64,000 nucleotides of DNA, from contig OY754990.1 of the NCBI GenBank assembly GCA_963576475.1, forward strand, positions 14,873,061-14,937,060. The letters are read 5' to 3'. This document shows positions 63,640 through 64,000 of the stretch, piece after piece. Within the stretch, counting starts at the first letter, position 1, and every line of letters begins with the position of its first letter. A program made the position numbers and the translations under genes. This DNA is from Molanna angustata (lineage: Eukaryota; Arthropoda; Insecta; Trichoptera; Molannidae). The notes under the pieces are model-generated. The model had not been told where the DNA came from. It was given only the letters and a program-made list of their open reading frames with translations, and ran no database searches.

Positions 63640-64000
63640 GTCATCTCAGTTATAAGGACTTTTGCTTTCATTGTTTACAAATAAAAATTAATTTCTCAAT
63701 TTCTCAATAGATGGCGTTACAAAAAGATTTCTCCGTTACTCCATAGATGGCAATAGTAATAATGCATTATTTTCAGGTAAAATGTTACACATTATTCAAA
63801 TATATAGAACTTTCCAAAAGTACATCGATAAGGGAACTCAATATGAAGGCATAATTGGTGAACGTTGCGCAAGCGCATAAAGTGATCACGTGAACCAACC
63901 GTTGACAGGTCGTAAGCCCTGTAGGTGCCTCGAGTTCCTGGTTCTTCTACAATATCCCAACTTCGTCTCTATTGAGATGTTGAAAAAATGATTGTCAATA
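63640..64000 (+). repeat. Dispersed repeat family E, longest copy, runs off the window
   Basis: Same block order as 29035-29340, ending TTGAGATGTTGAAAAAATGA at the window edge. It includes TGCGCAAGCGCATAAAGTGA, a partly self-complementary core. Non-coding; class undetermined. Confidence 0.65.

Overview
The window looks like intergenic or deep-intronic DNA from an insect-type eukaryotic genome. It is strongly AT-rich, has no bacterial-style gene density, no operons and no convincing multi-exon host gene. Almost everything recognisable is transposable-element debris: non-LTR retrotransposon (LINE) 3' ends of several clades, tRNA-derived SINEs, one LTR retrotransposon, hAT-like and TTAA-flanked DNA elements, many foldback (palindromic) MITE-like elements, and several tandem arrays. 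The RTE-like LINE tails and the mix of families are typical of insects, but the order or species cannot be decided from sequence alone.

Layout. 0-4.2 kb: foldback fragments, a dispersed repeat, a SINE and a 728-bp TTAA-flanked palindrome. 4.7-6.5 kb: a degenerate tandem array split by a 5'-truncated RTE-like LINE that still encodes the YADD reverse transcriptase core. 6.5-19.4 kb: scattered decayed LINE pieces and little-known sequence. 19.6-20.3 kb: a 52-bp tandem array. 21-24 kb: two copies of one foldback family, each split by a LINE with target-site duplications. 26.5-28.5 kb: a 74-77-bp tandem array carrying a MITE and two SINEs, the second SINE arising by duplication of array units. 29-34.6 kb: nested LINEs. 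34.9-36.7 kb: a young gag-only LTR retrotransposon with near-identical LTRs, a polypurine tract and a 5-bp target duplication. 41.2-41.9 kb: second TTAA palindrome. 43.6-44.6 kb: a 939-bp inverted duplication whose arms carry divergent copies of one short reading frame. 46.4-46.9 kb: a non-autonomous hAT element with a perfect 8-bp duplication. 49.8-50.4 kb: four 166-bp tandem copies. 52.4-54.3 kb: 21 copies of an 83-bp segment cut out of a LINE ORF, sitting inside a foldback element. 55-58 kb: a SINE and two LINE ORF remnants. 59.9-61.5 kb: a SINE split by an RTE LINE that is itself split by an L2/CR1-like LINE, each step marked by a target duplication. 62.6-63.0 kb: a palindromic MITE split by a chimeric retrocopy.

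The genes do not work together as a pathway. What the window records is a chronology: foldback elements and SINEs as old substrate, LINE insertions into them, then local tandem amplification. The many long inverted repeats would form long RNA hairpins if transcribed, making them plausible small-RNA sources; that is inference. All clade names rest on recognisable motifs, not on database searches.
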